DNA from: Mitsuaria sp. WAJ17
GTDB taxonomy: Bacteria; Pseudomonadota; Gammaproteobacteria; Burkholderiales; Burkholderiaceae_C
DNA: 64,000 bases
Reading direction: 5' to 3'
NCBI RefSeq assembly: GCF_014174515.1
Contig: NZ_JACJUG010000001.1
Span: forward strand, 248,001-312,000
Made by a program: the position numbers and the translations under genes. Within the stretch, counting starts at the first letter, position 1; each line of letters starts with the position of its first letter. The notes beneath the pieces are model-generated. The model was not told where the DNA came from, did no database searches, and saw only the letters and a program-made list of their open reading frames with translations. Positions 10,803-19,692 of this stretch are shown one piece after another.

Positions 10803-12059
10803 ATGCGCGCCATGCAAACCCGCAACCTCCACCGCATCCGGCCTTGCATCCCGCCTCTGGTCCTGCATGCCTGCGCGACGGCCGCCTTGGCGGTCTTGTC
10901 GGCCTGTGGCGGCGGCGGGGCGGGTGGTGGCAGCGCCGGCAGCGGCAGCCCGCCCGACGCCGCGGCCCAGGCCCAGGCCAGGGTCCAGCTGGGCGAACGC
11001 CTCTTCAACGACCGCAATCTCAGCGGCTCGGGGCGCATGTCCTGCGCCACCTGCCACGATCCCGCCTTCAGCCACGGGCCCTCCAATGCGCAGGCCGTTC
11101 AGGTGGGCGGCGCCTTCGAGACCGAGTTCGGCCTGCGCGCCTCCCCCTCCCTGCGCTACCTGGACGGCGTGCCCGCCTTCAGCCTGGCCGACGGCAGCCT
11201 GGCCAGTCTGCGGGGCGGCCTGATGAGCGACGGGCGCGCCGCCAACCTCGAGGCGCAGGCCCGCCTGCCTTTCCTGAACCCGCTGGAGATGGACAACGGC
11301 AGCGTTGCCATCCTGGCGGGCAAGCTGCGTCGGGCCGCCTATGCGCCGCTCTTCGTGCAGGTCTTCGGCGAGACGGCCGACGATGAGCTCAAGCTGACGC
11401 AGGCCACGCAAGCCCTGGCTGCCTTCCAGCGCGAGAGCGCGCAGTTCCATCCCTTTGACAGTAAGTACGACCGCGTCCTTCAGAGCCTTGAAGTGCTGAG
11501 CCCGCCTGAGCAGCGCGGCTTGCAGCTCTTTCGCGATCCCGAAAAGGGCAACTGCATGAGCTGCCACGAGATCGTGACCAGCTCGGGCCAGCAGCCGCGC
11601 TTTACCAACTTCGGCTATGCGGTGCTGGGCGTGCCGCGCAACGCCGAGCTGCCGGCCAACCGCGATCCCGCTCACTTCGACCTGGGTCTGTGCGGCCCTC
11701 AGCGCCAGGACTTGAACGTGCCGGCCTACTGCGGCGCCTTCCGCACGCCCAATCTGCGCAACGTCGCGCGGCGCCCGGTCTTCTTCCACAACGGACGCTT
11801 CAGCTCGCTGGCCCAGGTGCTGGAGTTCTACAACACGCGGGACAGCGACCCGGCCCGCTGGTATCCCACCGTCAAGGGCGTGGTCCAGCGCTTCGACGAC
11901 CTGCCCGAAGCCCTGCGCGGCAACGTCAACCGGCAGGCGCCCTTTGGCAGCGCCACGCCGCGCATGAGTTCCGCGGACCTGCAGGACCTGCAGTGCTTCC
12001 TGGAAACGCTCAGCGACGGCCACCGGATCGGCACGCCGTCGCGCGAGGCCTGTCGCTGA
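10803..12059 (+). CDS. Di-haem cytochrome c peroxidase/MauG-family lipoprotein
   Basis: A 418-residue envelope protein with lipobox VLSAC (Cys35), GGGG and a short linker. There are two haem c attachment motifs, CATCH (from Cys81) and CMSCH (from Cys251), in the order and spacing of the bacterial di-haem peroxidase superfamily. Family blocks include GERLFNDRNLSGSGRMSC, the ASPSLRYLDG-like segment, FRTPNLRNVARRPVFFHNG and SLAQVLEFYNTRD. Members reduce peroxide or make protein-derived cofactors; substrate here is unknown. ATG 10803 or 10812 may be the start. It is divergent from the propeller lipoprotein, and both proteins should face the periplasm. Confidence 0.9.
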   Translation: MRAMQTRNLHRIRPCIPPLVLHACATAALAVLSACGGGGAGGGSAGSGSPPDAAAQAQARVQLGERLFNDRNLSGSGRMSCATCHDPAFSHGPSNAQAVQVGGAFETEFGLRASPSLRYLDGVPAFSLADGSLASLRGGLMSDGRAANLEAQARLPFLNPLEMDNGSVAILAGKLRRAAYAPLFVQVFGETADDELKLTQATQALAAFQRESAQFHPFDSKYDRVLQSLEVLSPPEQRGLQLFRDPEKGNCMSCHEIVTSSGQQPRFTNFGYAVLGVPRNAELPANRDPAHFDLGLCGPQRQDLNVPAYCGAFRTPNLRNVARRPVFFHNGRFSSLAQVLEFYNTRDSDPARWYPTVKGVVQRFDDLPEALRGNVNRQAPFGSATPRMSSADLQDLQCFLETLSDGHRIGTPSREACR

Positions 12060-12103
12060 GGTGTTCGAGGTCCGGGGTCAGGTCTTGACCTCCGACGCGC
12101 GGG

Positions 12104-14278
12104 TCAGGCCTTGAGGAACTCCGCCTTGCTGCCCAGCCAGCGGTCCACATGCTTCGCTGCGGCGGCTGGATGCGCGTCCAGCAACTGGGGCGCCAGGCGC
12201 CGCGCGGCCTGCAGCAGCGGGGCGTCCTCCTGGAGGTCGGCGAAGCGCAGCAGCTCGGCACCGCTCTGGCGCGCGCCCATGAACTCGCCCGGGCCGCGGA
12301 TGTCGAGGTCGCGCCGGGCGATCTCGAAGCCGTCGGTGGTCTCGGCCATGGCGCGCAGGCGCTCCTTGCCGGTCTGCGACAGCGGCCCGGTGTAGATCAG
12401 GACGCAGACGCTGGCCACCGAGCCCCGCCCCACGCGGCCGCGCAGCTGGTGCAGCTGAGAGAGTCCGAAGCGCTCGGCATGCTCGATCACCATCAAGCTG
12501 GCGTTGGGCACGTCCACGCCCACTTCGATCACGGTGGTGGCGACCAGCACCTGCATCTCGCCCGAGGCGAACAGCGACATCACCGCAGCCTTCTCGGCCG
12601 GCGGCATGCGGCCGTGCAGCAGGCCGATCATGCGTCCGGGCAGCGCGGCGCTGAGCTCGGCGTGGGTCTCGGTGGCGTTCTTGAGGTCCAGGGCCTCGGA
12701 CTCCTCGATCAGCGGGCAGACCCAGTAGGCTTGGCGCCCCTCGGCCACGGCGTCGGCGATCTTGGCAATGACCTCGTCGCGCCGGCCGTCCGCGAAGACG
12801 CGGGTCACGATGGGGCTGCGCCCCGGCGGCAGCTCGTCGATGGTGGAAACGTCCAGGTCCGCGAAATAGGTCATGGCCAGGGTGCGCGGGATGGGCGTGG
12901 CGCTCATCATCAGCATGTGCGGTTCGATGCCGGATCGCTGGGCGGGCAGGTGCGGCACGTGGTCGCCATAGCCGGGCGGCATTTCGCCGGTGGACGACTC
13001 CAGCTTCTTGCGCAGGGCCAGGCGCTGGGCGACACCGAAGCGGTGTTGCTCGTCCACGATGGCCAGGCCCAGGAAGCGGAACTGCACCTTGTCCTCGATC
13101 ACCGCATGTGTGCCCACCACCAGCTGCGCGCTGCCGTCGGCCACGGCGTCCAGCATCTTCTGCCGCGCCTTGCCCTTCACGGAGCCCGTCAGCCAGGCGA
13201 CCTGAATGCCCAGCGGCTCCAGCCAGCCGATCAGCTTGCGGAAGTGCTGCTCGGCCAGGATCTCGGTGGGCGCCATCAGCGCGCACTGCCAGCCCGCGGC
13301 GATGCAGATGGCGGCGGACATGGCTGCCACCACGGTTTTGCCGGAGCCCACATCGCCCTGCAGCAGGCGGTGCATGGGCTGGGGGCGTGCCAAGTCGTGC
13401 GCGATCTCCTCGCAGACCCGGCGCTGCGCCCCGGTCAGCGCAAAGGGCAGGGCGGCCAGCAGGCGTTCCTGCAGGCCGCCCGGACGCGCGGGCAGCATGG
13501 GCGCGCGCAGCCGGGCGCGCTCGCGCTGGGCCTTCATCTGGCTCAGCTGCTGAGCCAGCAGCTCCTCGAACTTGAGGCGCTGCCAGGCTGGGTGGCTGTG
13601 GTCTTCCAGGCTGCCCAGGCGAGCCAGGGGCGGCGGGTGGTGCAAGTAATCCAGCGCCTCCCGCAGCGAGGGCAGGGGCCTGGGCACGGTGCCGGCAGGC
13701 AGGACCTCCTCCAGAGGTGCGCGCTTCATCGCTGCAGCGATGGCCTTGCGCAGATAGGCCTGCGGCAGGCCGGCGCTGGTGGGGTAGACGGGCGTCAGCG
13801 CGGTGGCCAGAGGCGTGTCCTCGTCCACCGTCCGGAACGTGGGGTGCACCATCTCGCGGCCAAAGAAGCCGCCCCGGACCTCCCCCCGCACTCGCAAGCG
13901 CGTGCCCACGGCCAGGCTCTTCTGGTGCGAAGGGTAGAAGTGAAGGAAGCGCAGAGTCAGCTCGGCCGCGCGAGCCCGGCCGAATGCTTCGGCGGCATCT
14001 TCCTGCAGGCGCACGATGAGCTGGCGGCGGCCGCGCAGCTCCACCCGGCACTCGCGCACCACGCCCTCGCATTGCACGGTCTGGCCTTCCCCGGCCTCCG
14101 CGATGGGGACCAGGCGAGTCTCGTCCTCGTAGCGCAGGGGCAGGTGCAGGGCCAGATCGATGTCGCGCTTGAGCCCCAGCTTCTCCATCGCCTTTTTAGG
14201 GCCGGACTTGACCGGCGCAGGCTGGGGGGCGGCGGTCGAGGGGGGGGCGGGATCGGGCGCGGTGGACATGGCCGGCAT
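12104..14278 (-). CDS. recG: ATP-dependent DNA helicase RecG
   Basis: A 724-residue branched-DNA translocase that regresses stalled forks and processes Holliday junctions. The N-terminal wedge/OB region (about 40-200) includes LRYEDETRLVPI. The helicase core has Walker A GDVGSGKTVVAA, the DEQH box (VDEQHRFGVAQR), SATPIPRT motif III, and the C-terminal GRVGRG and DLDIRGPGEFMGARQSG motifs. Length matches the family, plus an N-terminal extension rich in Ala and Pro. In-frame ATG 14269 is an alternative start. It ends 44 nt from the convergent peroxidase-like gene. Confidence 0.97.
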   Translation of the reverse strand: MPAMSTAPDPAPPSTAAPQPAPVKSGPKKAMEKLGLKRDIDLALHLPLRYEDETRLVPIAEAGEGQTVQCEGVVRECRVELRGRRQLIVRLQEDAAEAFGRARAAELTLRFLHFYPSHQKSLAVGTRLRVRGEVRGGFFGREMVHPTFRTVDEDTPLATALTPVYPTSAGLPQAYLRKAIAAAMKRAPLEEVLPAGTVPRPLPSLREALDYLHHPPPLARLGSLEDHSHPAWQRLKFEELLAQQLSQMKAQRERARLRAPMLPARPGGLQERLLAALPFALTGAQRRVCEEIAHDLARPQPMHRLLQGDVGSGKTVVAAMSAAICIAAGWQCALMAPTEILAEQHFRKLIGWLEPLGIQVAWLTGSVKGKARQKMLDAVADGSAQLVVGTHAVIEDKVQFRFLGLAIVDEQHRFGVAQRLALRKKLESSTGEMPPGYGDHVPHLPAQRSGIEPHMLMMSATPIPRTLAMTYFADLDVSTIDELPPGRSPIVTRVFADGRRDEVIAKIADAVAEGRQAYWVCPLIEESEALDLKNATETHAELSAALPGRMIGLLHGRMPPAEKAAVMSLFASGEMQVLVATTVIEVGVDVPNASLMVIEHAERFGLSQLHQLRGRVGRGSVASVCVLIYTGPLSQTGKERLRAMAETTDGFEIARRDLDIRGPGEFMGARQSGAELLRFADLQEDAPLLQAARRLAPQLLDAHPAAAAKHVDRWLGSKAEFLKA

Positions 14279-14364
14279 TCTGCCTAAGCCGCAGGACCGC
14301 AGCGGGCCGGGAATCGGCGAAGATGCGTCGCTGCAGGATTCGCAGGACGATCAGGAGCCGAGGA

Positions 14365-14913
14365 ATGAACGGAGCACGCGCTGTGGGACGGGGGATGGCC
14401 TCACTGTTGCTGGCCGGGCTGGCCGGCTGCGCCAGCATGAGCGAGAGCGAATGCCAGCGCGCCGACTGGTACCAGAAGGGGGTGCAGGACGGCCGGGACG
14501 GCCAGGTCCGCGACCGCATCGAGGACCACACGCAGGCCTGCGCCAAGGTGGGCATCAGCCCCGACGCCGCCCGCTGGCAGGCGGGCTGGTCCGAGGGCCT
14601 GAGACGCTACTGCCGCCCCGTCCGCGGCTGGGAGCTGGGCCTGAAGGGCGAGTTCTACCGGGGCGTTTGCGCGGATCAGCCGGAGGGCGAGGACTTCGAG
14701 CGCTATTACGGCGCCGGCCGCAGCGTGCATGAACTGGGCCAGCAGCTGGATCGCCTCTACCGAGAGATGCAGCGCCTGGAGCGCGACCTGGCCGCAGCCA
14801 AGACAGACGAGGAGCGCCGGCAGCTGCGCGCCCAGCTGCGCGAGCTGGACATCGAGCAGATGCGGCTTCGCCAGCGCCAGCGCATGGAATTGCTGTCCGG
14901 CCCCCGGCCATGA
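14365..14913 (+). CDS. DUF2799-like lipoprotein
   Basis: A 182-residue protein with a lipobox LAGC (Cys near 21) after a basic N-terminus and hydrophobic core. The mature part begins with the DUF2799 pattern: a cysteine, ADWYQKGVQDGRDG, then a second block around AARWQAGWSEGLRRYC and GEFYRGVCA. The C-terminal third is a strongly charged helix, likely coiled coil (DRLYREMQRLERDLAAAKT onward). The start at ATG 14365 has AGGAG about 7 nt upstream. The function of DUF2799 is unknown. The gene is divergent from recG. Confidence 0.8.
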   Translation: MNGARAVGRGMASLLLAGLAGCASMSESECQRADWYQKGVQDGRDGQVRDRIEDHTQACAKVGISPDAARWQAGWSEGLRRYCRPVRGWELGLKGEFYRGVCADQPEGEDFERYYGAGRSVHELGQQLDRLYREMQRLERDLAAAKTDEERRQLRAQLRELDIEQMRLRQRQRMELLSGPRP

Positions 14914-14915
14914 AG

Positions 14916-14939
14916 AACGCCCTGGCGGGCCAGGGCGTT
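14916..14939. terminator. Hairpin between convergent genes
   Basis: A perfect 10-bp stem, AACGCCCTGG (14916-14925) with CCAGGGCGTT (14930-14939) and loop CGGG, starts 2 nt after the stop of the DUF2799 gene and lies 24 nt from the end of the convergent gene at 14963. There is no long T-run on either strand. It is best read as a bidirectional transcription-end or mRNA-stabilising hairpin. Confidence 0.6.
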
Positions 14940-14962
14940 GCAAAGGGAGAGGCGCGGGGCGT

Positions 14963-15343
14963 TCAGGTCGGGGTCGGCACGCCAGCCATGCGGTCGTGCT
15001 TCAGGAAGTACTGGCGGGCCAGGGCGACCAGCTGCTTGTCGCTGGGATGATCGACGGATTCGTAGCCCACGATGGACGGCAGCAGCGTGGCGCGGTGCTT
15101 CTCCACGTAGTGCCTGAAGTCCGCCTGTGCCGTGGACGAGCCGACGATCAGGACCTCCGCAATGCCGGCGAGCGCCGTGCAGACATCGGCATAGAACTCA
15201 TGCTCGCTGCGCACTGTGCTCCCGTGCTGCTTGGTGTGGTGCGTGTGCGCCTTGACCTTCTCAGCCTGGACGTGTTCGGCGTCGAACTGCAGGATGTTGG
15301 CGCTGTGGTGGTCCAACCAGACGACGGCGTGGAAAAGACTCAT
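14963..15343 (-). CDS. eRF1-domain-like ('translational machinery') protein
   Basis: A 126-residue cytoplasmic protein resembling the bacterial eRF1/Pelota domain 3-like family, annotated in some genomes as a translational machinery protein. It starts MSLFHAVVWLDHHSANILQF and contains HTKQHGSTVRSEHEFYADVC, VLIVGSSTAQADFRHYVEKH and DHPSDKQLVALARQYFLKHD. The fold probably binds RNA or ribosomes; no biochemical role is known to me. ATG 15343 is preceded by a GGAG at about the right distance. A DksA-like gene ends 44 nt upstream on the same strand, which suggests a stress or translation context. Confidence 0.75.
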   Translation of the reverse strand: MSLFHAVVWLDHHSANILQFDAEHVQAEKVKAHTHHTKQHGSTVRSEHEFYADVCTALAGIAEVLIVGSSTAQADFRHYVEKHRATLLPSIVGYESVDHPSDKQLVALARQYFLKHDRMAGVPTPT

Positions 15344-15387
15344 GCGGGGCTCCTGTGGATGGAAGTGGAGAGAAACGGGAACTGAGC

Positions 15388-15783
15388 TCAGAGCGTGGCG
15401 TGGTGGCCGCCGCCGCCGCGGGCCTCTGAGGCCGACTGGCACTCGATGCAGCGGGTGACCTGCGGGCTCAGGCGCAGGCGATCGAAGGCGATGGCGGTAC
15501 CGCAGTCCGCGCAGTGGCCGAAGTCCGGCTCCTGCAGGCGTTGCAGGGCGGCATTGACCTCGCGCAGGGCCTGCAGCGTGGCATCGCTACGGGCCAGGTC
15601 CACCTCGCGGTCGGCCTCGTGCGCGGTCTCGCCGTCGGTGTCCTGCAGCAGCTGCTCGCGGGCATGGGTGACGCGGTCCTCGCCGCCCAGCTGGAGCTTG
15701 AGCTCCGTCTCCAGGCGGCTGCGCTGCGCGAGCAGGGTGGTCTCGAGAAGGCCTTTCTGGCCAGGCGTCAGGGATGTGCTCAT
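15388..15783 (-). CDS. DksA/TraR-family zinc-finger protein
   Basis: A 131-residue protein with a helical N-terminal half and a C4 zinc finger: Cys91-x2-Cys94 (HCADCGTAI) and Cys112-x2-Cys115 (RCIECQS). The family binds the RNA polymerase secondary channel and alters initiation, often with ppGpp. The predicted coiled-coil tip reads DTDGETAHEADREVDLARS, not the exact DxxDxA of E. coli DksA, so this is probably a paralog rather than the main DksA. ATG 15783 has GGAG upstream. It is co-directional with the eRF1-like gene and divergent from the BNR-repeat lipoprotein. Confidence 0.88.
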   Translation of the reverse strand: MSTSLTPGQKGLLETTLLAQRSRLETELKLQLGGEDRVTHAREQLLQDTDGETAHEADREVDLARSDATLQALREVNAALQRLQEPDFGHCADCGTAIAFDRLRLSPQVTRCIECQSASEARGGGGHHATL

Positions 15784-16012
15784 GGTGAGGGCTCCTTGAG
15801 GCCATCGTTGCACTGTCGGGGCGCGCGCGCGTTGATGCGGGTCAAGTGTGCGATGACGCGAGACGTCGGGCTGTTGTCCCCCAACGTGTGGTGATGGCGG
15901 CCTGATGCTGCCTCATAGAATCCGCGCAACTTCGAGCTCGGATCGAGCGGCAGAGCCATCGTGCCTGCGCCATGCGGGTGAGGATATTCCAAGAAAGAGG
16001 AGGATTGCAGGC

Positions 16013-18490
16013 ATGTTGGTTGAAGCATCGGTTCGATCCAGGACCCCCATCGTTGCTGCGCTGTTCGCCGGCCTCGTGCTGGTCGGATGCGGCGGTGGCG
16101 GGGATTCCGGCCCGGCGCCAGTGACGCCCCTGCCCGGGCTGTCGATCACCGCCCCTGCCAATGGGGACGTGGCGCAGGCGGTCTCGCTGGGCACCAGCGC
16201 CGCCATCGCCAGCGGCCTGAAGGCCAGCTGGGAGTTTGGCGACGGCAGCACCAGTACCGAGCTGGCGCCCCGGCACAACTATGGCAAGGCGGGGGACTAC
16301 GAAATCCGCCTGACGCTCAGCAACGAGGCCGGCCAGACCCGCCAGTACAAGACTTCCATTGCGCTGAGCCGCCCGGGCATCGTCAAGGGGCTGGACTGCA
16401 GCAAGGCCGAAGAGAAGGGCTGGTGCTGGCAGCAACCCCAGTCGATCGGCAATCCCAGCTACGGCCTGGCCTTCGCCGATGAAAAGACCGGCTGGAGGGT
16501 CGGTGAGTCCGGCGAAATCTACAAGACCCTTGACGGTGGCACCACGTGGACCCGCCAGTTCATGAACGGGGAGATGCGCCTGGTGGCAGTCAAGGCCGCG
16601 TCCGCCAGCGATGTGTGGGCATTTGGCTTGCTGTGGGCGAAAGACGAAAACGTTCTGCTGCACACGGGTGACGGCGGCAAGACCTGGGCAGTGATCCAAA
16701 CGGGCCGCGTGTTCAGCAATGGCTTCACCGGCTATGCCGGCCTCAATGGGCTTGATTTCCAAATTGCCCACCTTTACGGAAATGGCGGCCTGCTGGTCCG
16801 CGCGGCATTCGGTGGTTTGCGCTACAGCGGCGACGCGGGCAAGACCTGGTCCAGGGCATTCGCTGGACGGAATGAGTTCGTGACCGAGCAGGGCACTGTC
16901 CTCGGCCTCGACGGCGACTTCCTCGTGCGCCTGGACCTGGTGAGCGGGGTCAGCACGCGCGTGTTGCAGATCGCGCGCTTGGGCGGCGACCCGGCCTTGA
17001 ACACCTCGGTGCGGATATCGTCGGCCGGTGGCGTCGTCCTGGCGACGAGCTACGCCTACGGAGGTCCTGGTCAGATCGTGCCGCGCCCCATGCTGTACCG
17101 CAGCGTGGATGACGGGCTGACATGGCAGGTGCTGGACGCTGCGCCACCCGCCGAATCGAAGGAGCAGGACTGGCCCGCCACTCTGCTGGCAGGGTCCGAT
17201 GCCGGCAAGCGTCTGGTCGTGGCGTCGGGCGGCAGGCCCCTCGTGAGCGTGGACGGCGGCAAAAGCTGGCAGGCAGCGAAGTGGGACGGTACCGCCGGCC
17301 AGCAGCCCCTGCTTCAGCCCCCTTGCGGATCGAACGGCGTCCGCCTGGCATGCGCCTCCAGCAGCGAGGGGCAGTATCTGGTTTCCGAGGACCAGGGGGC
17401 GTCCTGGAAGACCCTCCCGGTACCGATCGCCCAGGCCGGTCTCACGGACACCCGGGACGTCGCGCGCGTTGACCGCCTGCCGGACGGTGCCCTGCTCTTC
17501 GTCTCCAGCAGTGGCGCCACTGGCCTGATGCTGTCTGCGGACGGCCGCTCGATCCGGACGATAACCAAGCCGTGGTCGAGCGCCATCAGCACGGTCAGCT
17601 TTGACGACGCTGGCCAGGGCTTGATGTTCCGTGCCGATGGGCTCTTCTACAGCAGCGGCAATGGTGGCCAGAGCTGGTCTGCACGGCCCAAGGCGACCGC
17701 GGATATCCGGTCGGGTACGTCGATGTCGCCCGCTTCCCTCGCACGACTGGGTGGCCAGCGGCTGGGCCTGGTGGATGGCGGCGGCCAGTTGTGGATCAGT
17801 GCCGACGGTGGCCAGTCCTGGGCGGTGCCGACCGGCATTCCGACCCTGCGCTGGGGCCAGATTCGCGTCCAGGACGACAGGTTCCAGTGGGTCGTTCCGC
17901 CTGCCTGTGCGGTCTATCTCTATGACGATGTGTACGTCTGCCCCAGCAACAAGACCTCCACGGTGCTGACCAGCGTCGATGGCGGTCAGCACTGGGCGGC
18001 GCTGGAGTTGCCTCTCAACCAGCCGACGGCCTTGCACCGCAACGCCGCCGGACGCCTGACCGCCATCGGTGAACAGGGCCGTGTGCTGCAGTCGGACGAC
18101 GGCGGCAAGACCTGGGTCGAGCGCAATGCGCCGGTCAAGCGCTCGCTGCTGGCCTTCCACGCGATCGACGACAAGCAGTTCTGGGCCGCGGGCCCGGGTG
18201 TGGCCTTGGTCTCCGTTGATGGCGGCGAAACCTGGACATCGTCGGCGGCCCTGACGGCGGCGGACGCCAATCAAGAGGTGCTGGACATCCGCTTCGCCGA
18301 TGCCCTGCACGGGTGGGCGGCCGGCCGTTACGGTCTGCTGCTATCGACGCGCGATGGTGGCAAGACCTGGGAACGTCAGGATGCCGGCACCAAGCAGCAT
18401 CTGTTCCGCCTGGAAGTGCTGGACAGCCGCACGGTCTGGGCCATGGGCCACCATGGAGCTGTGCTGGCGACGGGCTCGGGCGGCTACTGA
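16013..18490 (+). CDS. Large BNR/Ycf48-like repeat lipoprotein with PKD domain
   Basis: An 825-residue surface or periplasmic protein. The signal peptide ends in LVGC (Cys26) followed by GGGG. Residues about 45-125 form a PKD-like fold (WEFGDGSTSTE, HNYGKAGDYEIRLTL). The rest is a propeller of Asp-box repeats: TLDGGTTWTR, TGDGGKTWAV, SGDAGKTWSR, SVDGGKSWQA, SADGGQSWAV, SVDGGQHWAA, SDDGGKTWVE, SVDGGETWTS and TRDGGKTWER. AFADEKTGWRVGESGEIYKT is typical of the Ycf48/HCF136 family. In non-photosynthetic bacteria these proteins have unknown binding roles; sialidase activity is not implied. The start at 16013 has AGGAGG upstream. Confidence 0.85.
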   Translation: MLVEASVRSRTPIVAALFAGLVLVGCGGGGDSGPAPVTPLPGLSITAPANGDVAQAVSLGTSAAIASGLKASWEFGDGSTSTELAPRHNYGKAGDYEIRLTLSNEAGQTRQYKTSIALSRPGIVKGLDCSKAEEKGWCWQQPQSIGNPSYGLAFADEKTGWRVGESGEIYKTLDGGTTWTRQFMNGEMRLVAVKAASASDVWAFGLLWAKDENVLLHTGDGGKTWAVIQTGRVFSNGFTGYAGLNGLDFQIAHLYGNGGLLVRAAFGGLRYSGDAGKTWSRAFAGRNEFVTEQGTVLGLDGDFLVRLDLVSGVSTRVLQIARLGGDPALNTSVRISSAGGVVLATSYAYGGPGQIVPRPMLYRSVDDGLTWQVLDAAPPAESKEQDWPATLLAGSDAGKRLVVASGGRPLVSVDGGKSWQAAKWDGTAGQQPLLQPPCGSNGVRLACASSSEGQYLVSEDQGASWKTLPVPIAQAGLTDTRDVARVDRLPDGALLFVSSSGATGLMLSADGRSIRTITKPWSSAISTVSFDDAGQGLMFRADGLFYSSGNGGQSWSARPKATADIRSGTSMSPASLARLGGQRLGLVDGGGQLWISADGGQSWAVPTGIPTLRWGQIRVQDDRFQWVVPPACAVYLYDDVYVCPSNKTSTVLTSVDGGQHWAALELPLNQPTALHRNAAGRLTAIGEQGRVLQSDDGGKTWVERNAPVKRSLLAFHAIDDKQFWAAGPGVALVSVDGGETWTSSAALTAADANQEVLDIRFADALHGWAAGRYGLLLSTRDGGKTWERQDAGTKQHLFRLEVLDSRTVWAMGHHGAVLATGSGGY

Positions 18491-18526
18491 GCATCCTGCT
18501 GCATCCATCCGGTGCGGTGCCTGCTT

Positions 18527-18552
18527 GAAGGCATGGAACAATCCATGCCTTC
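18527..18552 (+). terminator. Hairpin after the BNR-repeat gene
   Basis: A perfect 11-bp stem, GAAGGCATGGA (18527-18537) with TCCATGCCTTC (18542-18552) and loop ACAA, begins 36 nt after the stop at 18490. An outer GGTG/CACC pair may lengthen it. No T-run follows, so termination may be Rho-assisted. It also lies 40 nt before queA. Confidence 0.55.
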
Positions 18553-18591
18553 GTCACCTGATTGGTACGGGTCTGTCCGGCCCTCAAGTCC

Positions 18592-19656
18592 ATGAGCAGT
18601 CTCCCCCCCGCCGCGGCGCGCGAATTCAGCGTCAGCGACTTCGATTTCGAACTCCCTCCTGAACTCATCGCCCAGCATCCGGCGTCCGAACGCAGCGGCT
18701 CGCGCCTGCTGGACGGGCGCTGCCTGCCCCCGGTGGATCGCGTGTTCCGCGAGCTTCCTGGTTTGCTGAATCCTGGCGACCTGCTGGTATTCAACGACAC
18801 CAAGGTCATCAAGGCCAGGCTGTACGGCGCCAAGGCCAGCGGCGGCGCGGTGGAGGCCCTGGTCGAGCGCGTGCTGCCCGGCACCCGCGAAGTCTGGGCC
18901 CACATGCGGGCCAGCAAGAGCCCCAAGCCCGGTGCCGTGGTGCGCTTCGCCGGGGCCTTCGACGCCGAGGTGCTGGGCCGCTGCGGCCCGGACAAGGGGC
19001 TTTTCCACCTGCGCCTCTCGGGCGATCCCTTCGAGCTGCTGGAGCAGCACGGCCACGTGCCACTGCCGCCCTACATCAGCCACGAGGACAGCGCTGACGA
19101 CGTGCGCCGCTACCAGACCGTCTTCGCCCGCCAGCCCGGCGCGGTGGCCGCCCCGACGGCAGCTCTGCATTTCGACGAAGGCGTGCTGGCTGCCCTGGCC
19201 GCCCGTGGCGTTGACACGGCCCATGTGACCCTGCACGTGGGCGCCGGCACCTTCCAGCCGGTGCGCGTGGAGAAGATCGCCGAACACCAGATGCACAGCG
19301 AGTGCTTCGAGGTGCCCCCGAACACGGTGGAGGCCATCGCCCGGACCCGCGCTCGCGGCGGCAAGGTGGTGGCCGTGGGCACGACCACGCTGCGCGCGCT
19401 GGAGTCCGCCGCCCGCAGCGGCACGCTGCAGCCGGGCGCCAGCGAGACCAGCATCTTCATCACGCCGGGCTTCCAGTTTCGCGTGGTGGACCGACTGGTG
19501 ACCAATTTCCACCTGCCCAGGAGCACGCTGATGATGCTGGTCTCGGCCTTCGCGGGCTATGAGCCCGTCATGGCGCTCTATCGCCATGCCATCGCCCAGG
19601 GCTACCGCTTCTTCAGCTACGGGGACGCGATGCTGCTGGAGCGGCGCGAAGGCTGA
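18592..19656 (+). CDS. queA: S-adenosylmethionine:tRNA ribosyltransferase-isomerase
   Basis: Converts preQ1 at position 34 of tRNA to epoxyqueuosine using the ribosyl part of SAM. The 354-residue protein has [28 protein letters not shown], the [12 protein letters not shown] and [11 protein letters not shown] blocks, and the C-terminal [19 protein letters not shown] and YGDAMLL motifs. The start is ATG 18592 (MSSLPPAA); the upstream in-frame ATG 18562 is less likely. Its pathway partner tgt is on the same strand 1.7 kb downstream, with two minus-strand genes between them. Confidence 0.97.
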   Translation: MSSLPPAAAREFSVSDFDFELPPELIAQHPASERSGSRLLDGRCLPPVDRVFRELPGLLNPGDLLVFNDTKVIKARLYGAKASGGAVEALVERVLPGTREVWAHMRASKSPKPGAVVRFAGAFDAEVLGRCGPDKGLFHLRLSGDPFELLEQHGHVPLPPYISHEDSADDVRRYQTVFARQPGAVAAPTAALHFDEGVLAALAARGVDTAHVTLHVGAGTFQPVRVEKIAEHQMHSECFEVPPNTVEAIARTRARGGKVVAVGTTTLRALESAARSGTLQPGASETSIFITPGFQFRVVDRLVTNFHLPRSTLMMLVSAFAGYEPVMALYRHAIAQGYRFFSYGDAMLLERREG

Positions 19657-19692
19657 TCGCCGGACCATGCGGGCACCGGGGCGCCGGCCCGC

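Noticed and set aside
12149..14287. Long open frame (over 700 codons) on the strand opposite recG
   Set aside because: It is a mirror of the highly GC-biased recG codons. Its protein is Gly/Gln/His-rich with no family pattern, while recG motifs are all intact.
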